Source: an uncultured Photobacterium sp. (GTDB taxonomy: Bacteria; Pseudomonadota; Gammaproteobacteria; Enterobacterales; Vibrionaceae). From it: DNA of 47,262 nucleotides. The stretch is taken from positions 1-47,262 of the forward strand of contig CAMQXY010000011.1 in assembly GCA_947039005.1 (NCBI GenBank), written 5' to 3'. Shown here one piece after another: positions 30,247-37,176 of this stretch. The position numbers and the translations under genes are program-made. The stretch's first letter is position 1. Each line of letters begins with the position of its first letter. Under the pieces are notes generated by a model. That model had not been told where the DNA came from and ran no database searches. It was given only the letters and a program-made list of their open reading frames with translations.

Positions 30247-30656
30247 ATCATAGCAGCAGAGCCTCGTTACCCTGCCAATCACAACTCGCTATAAATTTTA
30301 CAACCTCAGAATAAAGTATCGAAATACCGACTAAAAAAATATAAAACTAATTGCCTATAGAGTGTACCTAATGCTCAAAAATCAATCGTCATTAATTAAT
30401 TGGAGGCTAACATCGCTAAAAAAGTAGCTATCATCGCAAATAAATCCCTTTGACCAATACCGCATTACTCTCTATAGAAACCAATGAAAATACAAAATAC
30501 AGAATATTATTCTAAATATTGGATTTGTTATTAGCTAATACGTCGACAAATGAAACTTATCGTTAACGTTATGCTAATAATGTCACAGAAGTGTCATCGC
30601 TCTTAACGTATACTTAGCACCGTTAATCGCCAGGATGGTCGGAGTTAAACTGTATT
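30247..30656. other. AT-rich intergenic region after the LysR gene (about 410 nt)
   Basis: No ordinary gene seen. It contains an imperfect long-range inverted repeat (30355-30374 with 30462-30477). The interior carries a consensus ribosome-binding sequence GGAGG placed 5 nt before an ATC triplet that opens a 13-codon frame. Upstream of the next gene the segment 30581-30614 includes TGTCAC and a TATACT hexamer, possibly its promoter, but no well-spaced -35 was found. Confidence 0.55.
30355..30477. repeat. Inverted-repeat-bounded 123-bp segment
   Basis: Left arm CTATAGAGTGT(ACCT)AATGC, right arm GCATTACTCTCTATAG. The arms pair over CTATAGAG plus two of the next three positions and then AATGC/GCATT, with a 4-nt insertion in the left arm. 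The enclosed 87 nt hold GGAGG (30402-30406). No transposase or flanking direct repeats are evident. Confidence 0.4.
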
Positions 30657-30860
30657 ATGCGGATGTTCAAACGCTACTTGCCTAAATTAATTGCCAAGCA
30701 TGTTAGTCGTATATTCACTGGAAGAATTTATATTGATGGCCGTGGCGGCTATCATTTTGAGAAAGGGATATTGTTGGTGCCATTAAAAGCTCAACAGCAT
30801 CATTATGATACGGTTAACGAGGTTAACTTAGAAATTAAACGTCTACGTGAAGTTTATTAA
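30657..30860 (+). CDS. Small basic protein of unknown function (67 residues)
   Basis: Not assigned to a family. The 67 residues begin MRMFKRYLPKLIAKHVSRIF, a basic stretch that can form an amphipathic helix. A glycine-rich strand pair with GRGGYHFEKGILLVP comes next, then a helix NEVNLEIKRLREVY. No membrane segment or signal peptide. The predicted helix-strand-helix order and high Lys/Arg content would suit a nucleic-acid or ribosome contact, but that is only inference. GGAG lies 12 nt before the ATG, a rather long spacing. It is followed by a strong hairpin, so it looks like a complete single-gene unit. Confidence 0.65.
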   Translation: MRMFKRYLPKLIAKHVSRIFTGRIYIDGRGGYHFEKGILLVPLKAQQHHYDTVNEVNLEIKRLREVY

Positions 30861-30925
30861 AGACTCGTTAATTAAATTCTAAATAATGAAAGACAAGGTA
30901 TTAGTATTAACCTTGTAAAAACATC

Positions 30926-30949
30926 AAGCCCACGTTATTAGGTGGGCTT
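30926..30949. terminator. Bidirectional terminator between the 67-residue gene and gcvH
   Basis: AAGCCCAC pairs with GTGGGCTT around an 8-nt loop, and the flanking ACAT/ATGT can extend it. Transcription converges here from the plus-strand small gene and the minus-strand gcvH. A short T-run follows on the plus strand. Confidence 0.75.
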
Positions 30950-30959
30950 TAATGTGATG

Positions 30960-31352
30960 CTATTCATCATCAGCAATGGATGCTAAATAATCCTCAGCAT
31001 CGATCAATTCATCTAAATCTTCTTCAACATCTATCCGAATTTGAAACAACCAGCCATCACCATAAGGATCACTATTTACCAGCTCTGGTGAGGCATCAAG
31101 CTCATCATTTATGGTGATAATTGTGCCAGTACACGGCGCATAAATATCTGATGCTGCCTTTACCGATTCAATAACCGAACACTCATCCCCAGCATCAACA
31201 GCGGTTCCACTATCAGGCAAATCAATAAAAACCATATCACCTAATAATGCTTGAGCGTGATCACTAATACCTACGGTGTAAATCCCATCACCTTCATCAC
31301 GTAGCCATTCATGAGTATGGGTAAATTTTAATTCTGAGGGCACATAGCTCAT
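30960..31352 (-). CDS. gcvH: Glycine cleavage system H protein
   Basis: Lipoyl carrier that shuttles the aminomethyl group between GcvP, GcvT and Lpd in glycine breakdown. The 130 residues match E. coli (129). The lipoylation site Lys65 is in [16 protein letters not shown], and [27 protein letters not shown] and [15 protein letters not shown] are conserved. AAGGAAG precedes the ATG. A possible promoter TTGAAC-18 nt-TACAGT lies at 31433-31404. The gene is solitary: gcvT and gcvP, which flank it in E. coli, are absent from the window, and no glycine riboswitch was recognised upstream. Confidence 0.95.
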   Translation of the reverse strand: MSYVPSELKFTHTHEWLRDEGDGIYTVGISDHAQALLGDMVFIDLPDSGTAVDAGDECSVIESVKAASDIYAPCTGTIITINDELDASPELVNSDPYGDGWLFQIRIDVEEDLDELIDAEDYLASIADDE

Positions 31353-31447
31353 TTACACTTCCTTTTTTAATCTCACAATTAATCGGTAAATATCACTCTA
31401 TTTACTGTAGGTGAAAAAATACGTTTTGTTCAATTTGAGACAAAAAA

Positions 31448-31475
31448 AAACCGTAACAAAAAATTCTTACGGTTT
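31448..31475 (-). terminator. Rho-independent terminator of the ubiH-ubiI transcript
   Basis: AAACCGTAA pairs with TTACGGTTT (9 bp, 10-nt loop). On the minus strand a run of T residues continues from the stem. It lies 36 nt after the ubiI stop codon and upstream of gcvH, separating gcvH from ubiI. Confidence 0.88.
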
Positions 31476-31511
31476 AATAAACGATCACTCAGTCAACCTA
31501 CAGATTAAGGT

Positions 31512-32723
31512 TTATTTGTAACGTGCTAATTGTGGCAACTCACCACTTAATCCTAATGCACGACGCATAAATTCATCTTTAACACCGGGGGCTTTATTTG
31601 CAAATAGCATGCCGAGATCACGCACTAATTTCTTGGCTGGATTAGCGCCATCAAACAAGGTCTTAAAACCCTGCATAGCAGTGATCATTTTAGCGGCTTC
31701 AGCTTTACGCCAGCGTTCATAATGACGTAAATTGACCTGCTTACCGATGTCTTTTTCCGCTTGCCACAAGCCAATAATCTCTTGCGCTAATGCTGCTGCA
31801 TCTAATAAACCAAGGTTAACCCCTTGGCCTGCAAGTGGATGAATGGTATGAGCAGCATCTCCTACCAAAGCAACGCGCTCGCGCACAAAATCTTGGGCAT
31901 AACGCATTTTAAGCGGAAAGGCTTGGCGCTCACCTTCAACACGACACAAACCTAATCGATGATCAAAAGCGGCAGTTAGATGCTGATTAAACACCTCATC
32001 ACTGACATCACAAAGCTGCAAGGCTTGCTCAGGTGGTAATGACCATACAATCGAGCATAGATCTTTTTCCGCTAACGGCAAAAAGGCTAATGGACCATCA
32101 GGACGGAAAATTTGACGGGCAGTTTGCTGATGAGGTTCATCACAACGAATATTCGCCACCAGCGCACTATGACCATAATCCCAATGCGTCAATGGAATAT
32201 CAACATGCTGACGCAACCATGAATTAGCCCCATCAGCACCGACGACTAATTTAGCGGTTAAATTTTTACCTGATGCCAAAGTAAGCCATGCTTCTGTTTC
32301 ACCAAAGGCAATATTTTGGCAACGATCAGGGGCAATTACAGTCACGTTATGCTGCTTTTGTACTTGTTCTAGCAACGCCAATTGCACCACGCGGTTTTCA
32401 ACAATATGGCCTAAATTAGGTTGAGCTAAGCGTTCTGCATCAAAATCGATATGAGCGAAACTGTCTTGTTCCCACACTTCCATCTTGCTGTAGGGACTCA
32501 TGCGACGGCGGCAAATACCCTCCCAAGCCCCAACACCACGTAAAATTCGTTCACTGGCACGACTTAATGCCGACACTCGTATATCAGGCAGATCAGATAA
32601 CTCCGGATCAGGTAACTGACCTTCAATAACCGCAACTCGTAATTCGGTATCGGCTAATGCTGCTGCCAGCGTTAAGCCCACCATTCCACCACCGATAATG
32701 GCGACATCAACATTTTGCATCAT
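31512..32723 (-). CDS. ubiI: 2-octaprenylphenol hydroxylase UbiI (VisC)
   Basis: FAD monooxygenase that hydroxylates C5 of the ubiquinone ring precursor. 403 residues. The dinucleotide-binding motif AIIGGGMVGLTLAAALA is near the N-terminus, the DG motif in VVGADGANSWLR is at about residue 160, and the second FAD motif RVALVGDAAHTIHPLAGQGVNLGLLDA is at about 285. It aligns with E. coli VisC (MQSVDVAIVGGGMVGLA). Two ATGs (32723, 32720) are possible. It starts 2 nt after the ubiH stop, so ubiH and ubiI are co-transcribed as in E. coli. Confidence 0.94.
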   Translation of the reverse strand: MMQNVDVAIIGGGMVGLTLAAALADTELRVAVIEGQLPDPELSDLPDIRVSALSRASERILRGVGAWEGICRRRMSPYSKMEVWEQDSFAHIDFDAERLAQPNLGHIVENRVVQLALLEQVQKQHNVTVIAPDRCQNIAFGETEAWLTLASGKNLTAKLVVGADGANSWLRQHVDIPLTHWDYGHSALVANIRCDEPHQQTARQIFRPDGPLAFLPLAEKDLCSIVWSLPPEQALQLCDVSDEVFNQHLTAAFDHRLGLCRVEGERQAFPLKMRYAQDFVRERVALVGDAAHTIHPLAGQGVNLGLLDAAALAQEIIGLWQAEKDIGKQVNLRHYERWRKAEAAKMITAMQGFKTLFDGANPAKKLVRDLGMLFANKAPGVKDEFMRRALGLSGELPQLARYK

Positions 32724-32725
32724 AG

Positions 32726-33913
32726 CTATCGTTTTACCTGTCCCATGGCACGGCGTAACAGCGGTGCTTGAAGTGTGTTAGAAAGACTCATTGTCATTAA
32801 GCCTAGATTACGCCCAGCAATGAGCGCAGGATTATCATTGGCAAATAGGTTAACCAAACCAGTCGTCATCGCAACAGTTGCTTGTCGATCAGGTAAACGT
32901 CGCTCACGATAACGCCCTAATACGGTGGGTAAACCAATATCAGCCCCACGTTTAACCCCTGCTGCAATTTCTTCTGCCAAGGTCATAACATCACGTAAGC
33001 CAAGGTTAAACCCCTGCCCTGCTATTGGATGAAGTGTTTGCGCTGCATTACCAATCACCGCGGTTCGGTGTGACACTAATCGTTGAGATTGGCGTAATAT
33101 TAATGGGTAACAATGACGCTCTCCTGCCATCGTTAGTGCCCCTAATCGCCACCCAAACACCGCTTGCAATTCCGCTAAAAATTGCGACTCAGTTAATGCC
33201 ATGATCCGCGCTTGCTGCTGGGGATCAACACACCATACCAATGAGCTACGTCCTTGAGACATCGGTAACAATGCCACTGGACCATGCTGGGTAAAACGTT
33301 CAAACGCTTGACCTTGATGTGGCTCTGCGGTGGTAATATTGGCAATGATCGCCACTTGCTCAAAATCATGTTCATCACGACCGATATGTAACAGATCGCA
33401 GCAATGAGAAACGGCACCATCGGCGGCAACAACTAGTTTGGTGCGTAACCGTTTACCGGTATTTAAACGTACCAACGCCTCTGATTGAGTGCGCTCAATA
33501 TGTTCAACTTTAGCGGGACAAAACAGATCAATTTGTGGGCGAGTCGCTAACTGGTGGTGAAAAATCTCACCCGCAGCGGCTAATTCAATCACATAACCTA
33601 ACGCATCCACTGCCAGTTGTTGAGCCGACAATTCAACCATGCCAGCATGACCGCGATCAGAGACATGAATCTGTTTTATCGCTGTCGCAACCTCAGCCAA
33701 TGGTGGCCATAACTGAATAGTGTCTAATAATCGACTTGAACCATGAGATACCGCAATACTGCGCGCATCATAACCTGGGTGATCATGGTGATCAGCCGCC
33801 ACCGCTTCAACCACTGCGATATGTAACTGATGCTGGGTTAACTCATCAAGTGCAATAGCCAAACAGGCACCCACCATCGCGCCACCCGCAATAACCACAT
33901 CATATTGCTTCAC
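32726..33913 (-). CDS. ubiH: 2-octaprenyl-6-methoxyphenol hydroxylase UbiH
   Basis: FAD monooxygenase acting at C1 of the ubiquinone ring. Motifs: VVIAGGAMVGACLAIAL (FAD binding), HPGYDARSIAVSHGS, LVVAADGAVSHC and TAVIGNAAQTLHPIAGQGFNLGLRD, the last nearly identical to E. coli UbiH. I choose a GTG start at 33913, which has AAAGGGA 6 nt upstream, giving 395 residues (E. coli 392). The frame extends six codons further to a TTG, but the ribosome-binding sequence would then lie inside the gene. Follows ygfB with a 27-nt gap; pepP, which lies between them in E. coli, is absent. Confidence 0.94.
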   Translation of the reverse strand: MKQYDVVIAGGAMVGACLAIALDELTQHQLHIAVVEAVAADHHDHPGYDARSIAVSHGSSRLLDTIQLWPPLAEVATAIKQIHVSDRGHAGMVELSAQQLAVDALGYVIELAAAGEIFHHQLATRPQIDLFCPAKVEHIERTQSEALVRLNTGKRLRTKLVVAADGAVSHCCDLLHIGRDEHDFEQVAIIANITTAEPHQGQAFERFTQHGPVALLPMSQGRSSLVWCVDPQQQARIMALTESQFLAELQAVFGWRLGALTMAGERHCYPLILRQSQRLVSHRTAVIGNAAQTLHPIAGQGFNLGLRDVMTLAEEIAAGVKRGADIGLPTVLGRYRERRLPDRQATVAMTTGLVNLFANDNPALIAGRNLGLMTMSLSNTLQAPLLRRAMGQVKR

Positions 33914-33940
33914 ATTTTGTCCCTTTCGCAATAATAATTA

Positions 33941-34522
33941 TTAGTGAACGGTTGGCTTCTCATCAACAGCATCGTCATTAACAAGACGTTGGCCTAATTC
34001 AGAATGACAGCTCAACACACACATCCGTACATGTTCAAGCACTTGCTCAAATAATGCCGCTTGTTGTTCAAGATCATCGTCTTCATCAATACCAAGTTGA
34101 GAAATTTCGTGTAGATCAGCCAATGCTTCAGTTATTTCTTCTGACAATTGATTTTTTTGTAAATCCATTAGCCCTAAACCAGAAATAAAACTATTGACCC
34201 ACTCCGTTAAGGCTTCAGCGCGATCAGCTAACGGCTCATCGTCGTCTGGCATTAGCAATGAAAACTCAAATCCACCACTAATTAATTCATCAGCTGTCGT
34301 TGTAAATAACGTTCGTACCATCATCTTGGCACCGTCTGTCATCGCTTCGCCTTCATTGGCGTAATCACATACTGGACCGACCCAGCTATCATCATCAACA
34401 GCCAAGCCGCCACAAATCATTCCACTGAGTAAACCATGTAATTCAGCAGGAACTGCCGCTAAACCTTGTTCTTTTAAGTCAGCTTCAACAGCTTGGTATG
34501 TCGGTAGGGTTATTTCACTCAT
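33941..34522 (-). CDS. ygfB: YgfB family (UPF0149) protein
   Basis: Acidic cytosolic protein of the YgfB/YecA family, 193 residues (E. coli YgfB 192). Its molecular role is not firmly established; in Pseudomonas a homologue modulates AmpR/AmpD-linked resistance. Recognisable segments are ELHGLLSGMICGGL (about residues 27-40) and the C-terminal HVRMCVLSCHSEL. Genetic context, upstream of the ubiquinone genes and divergent from zapA, is the standard gammaproteobacterial arrangement. A good ribosome-binding sequence (AAAAGGTGAT) precedes the ATG. Confidence 0.92.
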   Translation of the reverse strand: MSEITLPTYQAVEADLKEQGLAAVPAELHGLLSGMICGGLAVDDDSWVGPVCDYANEGEAMTDGAKMMVRTLFTTTADELISGGFEFSLLMPDDDEPLADRAEALTEWVNSFISGLGLMDLQKNQLSEEITEALADLHEISQLGIDEDDDLEQQAALFEQVLEHVRMCVLSCHSELGQRLVNDDAVDEKPTVH

Positions 34523-34913
34523 GGCTTATCACCTTTTTAGTTGACGCAATTTAAGATAAAATTTATTTGTGACCATTACCTAACAATAACAGCACTTATG
34601 AAGGTTACACTCTTTGAAATTGTACCAAACAATAATCACATTATGGTTTAGTTAGCGAAACAAATAGCAATGAGTGAATGATGGCACTGTGTTATGCTAA
34701 CACTTAAGCCTAGTTCGGCAAATGATAACACTGGCGATAACGTTCAATCCTTAAGCAACTCTTTGGTGAGTCTGATTAATATCTATATTAGTCAGTGGAT
34801 ATTGAACTTAAACCGAGACATAGTCGCTTGCATCTTATGTGGGGTTTTCCTATATTGATCCCAGTCGCAAGCGGAATGAATACCCATTCTGGCACGGAGC
34901 AAATCGAAGGTTT
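34523..34913. other. Divergent ygfB-zapA intergenic region (about 390 nt)
   Basis: It contains the zapA promoter (34828-34856) and presumably the ygfB promoter. No additional gene or RNA was recognised. The frame of zapA is open for 25 codons upstream of its chosen start, but that stretch overlaps the promoter and shows no homology. Confidence 0.55.
34828..34856 (+). promoter_or_regulatory. Sigma-70-type promoter of zapA
   Basis: TTGCAT (34828-34833), a 17-nt spacer, then TATATT (34851-34856). The predicted start near 34863 leaves a leader of about 50 nt before the zapA ATG. This also supports the downstream choice of zapA start. Confidence 0.65.
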
Positions 34914-35213
34914 ATGAGTACTCAGGCTGTAGAAATTCAAGTATTGGGCAGAAAGCTAAAAGTGAATTGTCCAACAGGTCAAGAAGATGCATTACGTGCC
35001 GCGGCGGCAGATTTTGACCAACGCTTGAAAGATATGTCTGCGCGTAGTAATGTATCCGTAGAACAATTATTAATCTTTACTGGTCTTAACATCAGTAACG
35101 AATTGCATCTAGAACGACAAGAACATAATCGCAATGCTGAATTAATATCCAATAAAATCAATTCACTAGAAGAAAATTTGGATAAAGTATTGCAATATCA
35201 GCCAAAGCGTTGA
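34914..35213 (+). CDS. zapA: Cell division protein ZapA
   Basis: Small coiled-coil protein that bundles FtsZ filaments at the division ring. Start at MSTQAVEIQVLGRKLKVNCPTGQ (34914), with AAGG 4 nt upstream and the same N-terminal pattern as E. coli ZapA ([20 protein letters not shown]). 99 residues (E. coli 109), missing only part of the tail. The globular head covers about 1-45, and the rest is helical coiled coil. Located just before 6S RNA, the conserved zapA-ssrS-fau order. Confidence 0.94.
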   Translation: MSTQAVEIQVLGRKLKVNCPTGQEDALRAAAADFDQRLKDMSARSNVSVEQLLIFTGLNISNELHLERQEHNRNAELISNKINSLEENLDKVLQYQPKR

Positions 35214-35217
35214 TAAT
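35190..35217 (+). promoter_or_regulatory. Promoter of 6S RNA overlapping the zapA stop codon
   Basis: TTGCAA (35190-35195), a 16-nt spacer, then GATAAT (35212-35217). The -10 overlaps the zapA TGA. Transcription would begin near 35224, exactly where the 6S closing stem starts, so RNA and promoter predictions support each other. Confidence 0.68.
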
Positions 35218-35223
35218 GAATTG

Positions 35224-35403
35224 ACCCTGGGGTGTACGTCAGTGAATGAATGTCCCCGAGCCGATAAGCAAATACCCAGGATTGGCTTTTTTATTAGCTA
35301 TTGTGCATGCTCAGCTTGACTGAGAAGCCTGCGGCTAATGTTGCCAGTCCACCTTGAACATCTGGTTCAAGGGCCTTATTTCGCAACGGCACCTTGGGGC
35401 ATC
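35224..35403 (+). ncRNA. ssrS: 6S RNA
   Basis: Regulatory RNA that mimics an open promoter and sequesters sigma-70 RNA polymerase in stationary phase. The ends pair: ACCCTGGGGTGT (from 35224) with GCACCTTGGGG (to 35399), an 11-bp closing stem. Internal landmarks shared with E. coli 6S are CCCCGAGCCGATA on the 5' side and GTGCATGCTC, GAGAAGCCTGCGG, CCACCTTGAAC and GGTTCAAGGG on the 3' side. Total about 180 nt, as usual (E. coli 184). Located between zapA and fau as in most gammaproteobacteria; fau probably shares the transcript. The exact ends are estimates. Confidence 0.92.
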
Positions 35404-35473
35404 CCTTTCGTGTATTTCACTTTATTTCTACACTGTAGCTCTCTACAATCCCTAAACACCCACTGTTCATGGA

Positions 35474-36097
35474 TTGGATACTCAAGTGATAACACCCCCT
35501 ATTTCCAACACCCAACCGTTACGCTATCAACTTCGACAGCAAATTCGTCACGCTAGGCAACAACTATCCCCTCAGCAACAACACCACGCCGCCCAACAAT
35601 TATCCCAGCGTTTACAAGCATTAGATCGCATTCAACATAGCCAGCATATTGCCGTTTATCTCGCCAATGATGGTGAAATAGATCCGCAGCCGTTTATTGA
35701 ATGGTTATGGCAACAAGGTAAATCGGTATATCTGCCAGTACTGCATCCCTTTAGCAAAGGGCATTTACTGTTTTTACACTACGAAGCCTGTACTCCAATG
35801 ACCACCAATCGTTATCAGATCCGTGAACCTAAATTAGATGTACGTCGCGTTAAGCCGATTGCTGAACTTGATGTTATTTGCACGCCATTGGTCGCCTTTG
35901 ATAGCAATGGACAACGGTTAGGGATGGGGGGCGGCTATTATGATCGCACTTTAAGCCAATGGCACCAACATCGCCAAGGACCTTATCCGATCGGTATCGG
36001 CCATGATTGCCAATATATTCCCCAGCTCCCCAATGAAAAATGGGATGTACCCTTACCACTCATCATTACCCCTAACCATCTCTTTACAGAGTCATAA
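35474..36097 (+). CDS. fau: 5-formyltetrahydrofolate cyclo-ligase
   Basis: Converts 5-formyl-THF to 5,10-methenyl-THF with ATP (also called ygfA). The family blocks LRQQIRHARQQL, LANDGEIDPQPFIEWLWQQGKSVYLPVLHPF, REPKLDVRRV and LVAFDSNGQRLGMGGGYYDRTL are present, the last being the substrate and phosphate loop. No ATG fits: the frame opens with TTG (35474), with GTG at 35486 as an alternative, so the start is uncertain and initiation may be weak. It lies about 70 nt after 6S RNA; in E. coli the 6S precursor reads into this gene. Confidence 0.92.
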   Translation: MDTQVITPPISNTQPLRYQLRQQIRHARQQLSPQQQHHAAQQLSQRLQALDRIQHSQHIAVYLANDGEIDPQPFIEWLWQQGKSVYLPVLHPFSKGHLLFLHYEACTPMTTNRYQIREPKLDVRRVKPIAELDVICTPLVAFDSNGQRLGMGGGYYDRTLSQWHQHRQGPYPIGIGHDCQYIPQLPNEKWDVPLPLIITPNHLFTES

Positions 36098-36211
36098 CGC
36101 ACATCACGCAAACGATTGGCTTTTTAGTTAAAAAAACCGAATGTAATTGTATGTTATTCATAAAGTTATATTTTTAGTTTTAAGATTGCACCCTTTAACC
36201 ATCGAATCCAA

Positions 36212-36240
36212 CTGACGAAATCACTTCGGTTAGCTATAAT
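36212..36240 (+). promoter_or_regulatory. Sigma-70-type promoter of rpiA
   Basis: CTGACG (36212-36217), a 17-nt spacer and a perfect TATAAT (36235-36240). A start near 36247 gives a leader of about 33 nt with a strong AGGAGA ribosome-binding site before rpiA. Confidence 0.7.
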
Positions 36241-36279
36241 CACCTTTCGCATAATTGAGGTCATTACGAGGAGAACGGC

Positions 36280-36939
36280 ATGACACAAGATGAAATGAAA
36301 AAAGCAGCGGGCTGGGCAGCACTTGAGTACGTAACGAAAAACAGTATTGTTGGTGTAGGTACTGGTTCAACCGTTAATCACTTCATCGATGCCTTGGCAA
36401 CCCGTAAAGAAGAGATCAAAGGCGCTGTTTCAAGCTCTGTTGCTTCAACTGAACGTCTAGAGCAAATTGGCATTACAGTCTTTGATGCTAACGAAGTTGC
36501 TAGCCTTGATATTTATGTTGATGGTGCTGATGAAGTTAATGCCCAATTTGATATGATCAAAGGCGGTGGTGCAGCATTAACCCGTGAAAAAATTGTCGCA
36601 GCCATTGCTGAGAAATTCATTTGTATTGTAGATAATACCAAGCAGGTTGATGTCTTAGGTCAGTTTCCATTACCTGTAGAAGTGATCCCAATGGCGCGCT
36701 CTTTTATTGGTCGTGAACTGGTAAAACTGGGGGGTGATCCTGTCTACCGCGAAGGCGTGATCACAGATAACGGTAATATCATTCTTGATGTTTACAACAT
36801 GGCCATTACCGATCCTAAAGCAATGGAAGACAGCATCAACGCCCTACCCGGTGTCGTAACTGTGGGTCTGTTTGCTCACCGTGGTGCAGATGTATTGCTT
36901 GTTGGTTCACCTGAAGGTACTAAAATCATCGAAAAATAA
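36280..36939 (+). CDS. rpiA: Ribose-5-phosphate isomerase A
   Basis: Interconverts ribose 5-phosphate and ribulose 5-phosphate in the pentose phosphate pathway. 219 residues as in E. coli. Active-site blocks: [13 protein letters not shown] (phosphate loop), [18 protein letters not shown] with catalytic Asp residues, [15 protein letters not shown] with catalytic Glu and Lys, and the C-terminal [11 protein letters not shown]. Strong ribosome-binding site AGGAGA 5 nt before ATG. It stands beside serA in the same direction, separated by a terminator. Confidence 0.98.
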   Translation: MTQDEMKKAAGWAALEYVTKNSIVGVGTGSTVNHFIDALATRKEEIKGAVSSSVASTERLEQIGITVFDANEVASLDIYVDGADEVNAQFDMIKGGGAALTREKIVAAIAEKFICIVDNTKQVDVLGQFPLPVEVIPMARSFIGRELVKLGGDPVYREGVITDNGNIILDVYNMAITDPKAMEDSINALPGVVTVGLFAHRGADVLLVGSPEGTKIIEK

Positions 36940-36963
36940 TGATTACGTCGTTATTTGATTACC

Positions 36964-37010
36964 AAACGGCAGCTATTGATCGCACACGAATCATTGGTTG
37001 CCGTTTTTTA
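36964..37010 (+). terminator. Terminator of rpiA
   Basis: AAACGGCA (36964-36971) pairs with TGCCGTTT (36999-37006) around a 27-nt loop, followed by a T-run. It begins 24 nt after the rpiA stop codon. The loop is long, but stem and T-run fit an intrinsic terminator. Confidence 0.75.
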
Positions 37011-37104
37011 TTGGCTTTTTCGTAATATTCTTACCCTTAATGATTAAATTTTGATACTTTATTAAACAACATGTAGCAAACATTTAACCATTTAGCTACT
37101 GAGA

Positions 37105-37110
37105 TATAAT
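37105..37110 (+). promoter_or_regulatory. Likely -10 element of the serA promoter
   Basis: A perfect TATAAT lies 66 nt before the serA ATG. The -35 region at the right distance (TTTAAC, 37083-37088, 16-nt spacer) is poor, suggesting an activated promoter. In E. coli serA is controlled by Lrp; I cannot identify an Lrp site. Confidence 0.45.
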
Positions 37111-37176
37111 AACCACTTTAGTTTAGCTAACGTGCATTATCATCATTCGTCGCGACGTTTTTAAGGATAAGAACTT

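Noticed and set aside
31353-31447. Possible glycine riboswitch before gcvH
   Set aside because: The gap is only about 95 nt and lacks the paired aptamer landmarks; no support seen.
34839-34913. 25-codon N-terminal extension of zapA
   Set aside because: Starts inside the predicted promoter and has no counterpart in ZapA; the ATG at 34914 has a good ribosome-binding site.
35338-35556. 72-codon ORF between zapA and fau
   Set aside because: It covers the 3' half of 6S RNA, whose structure and landmarks explain the sequence.
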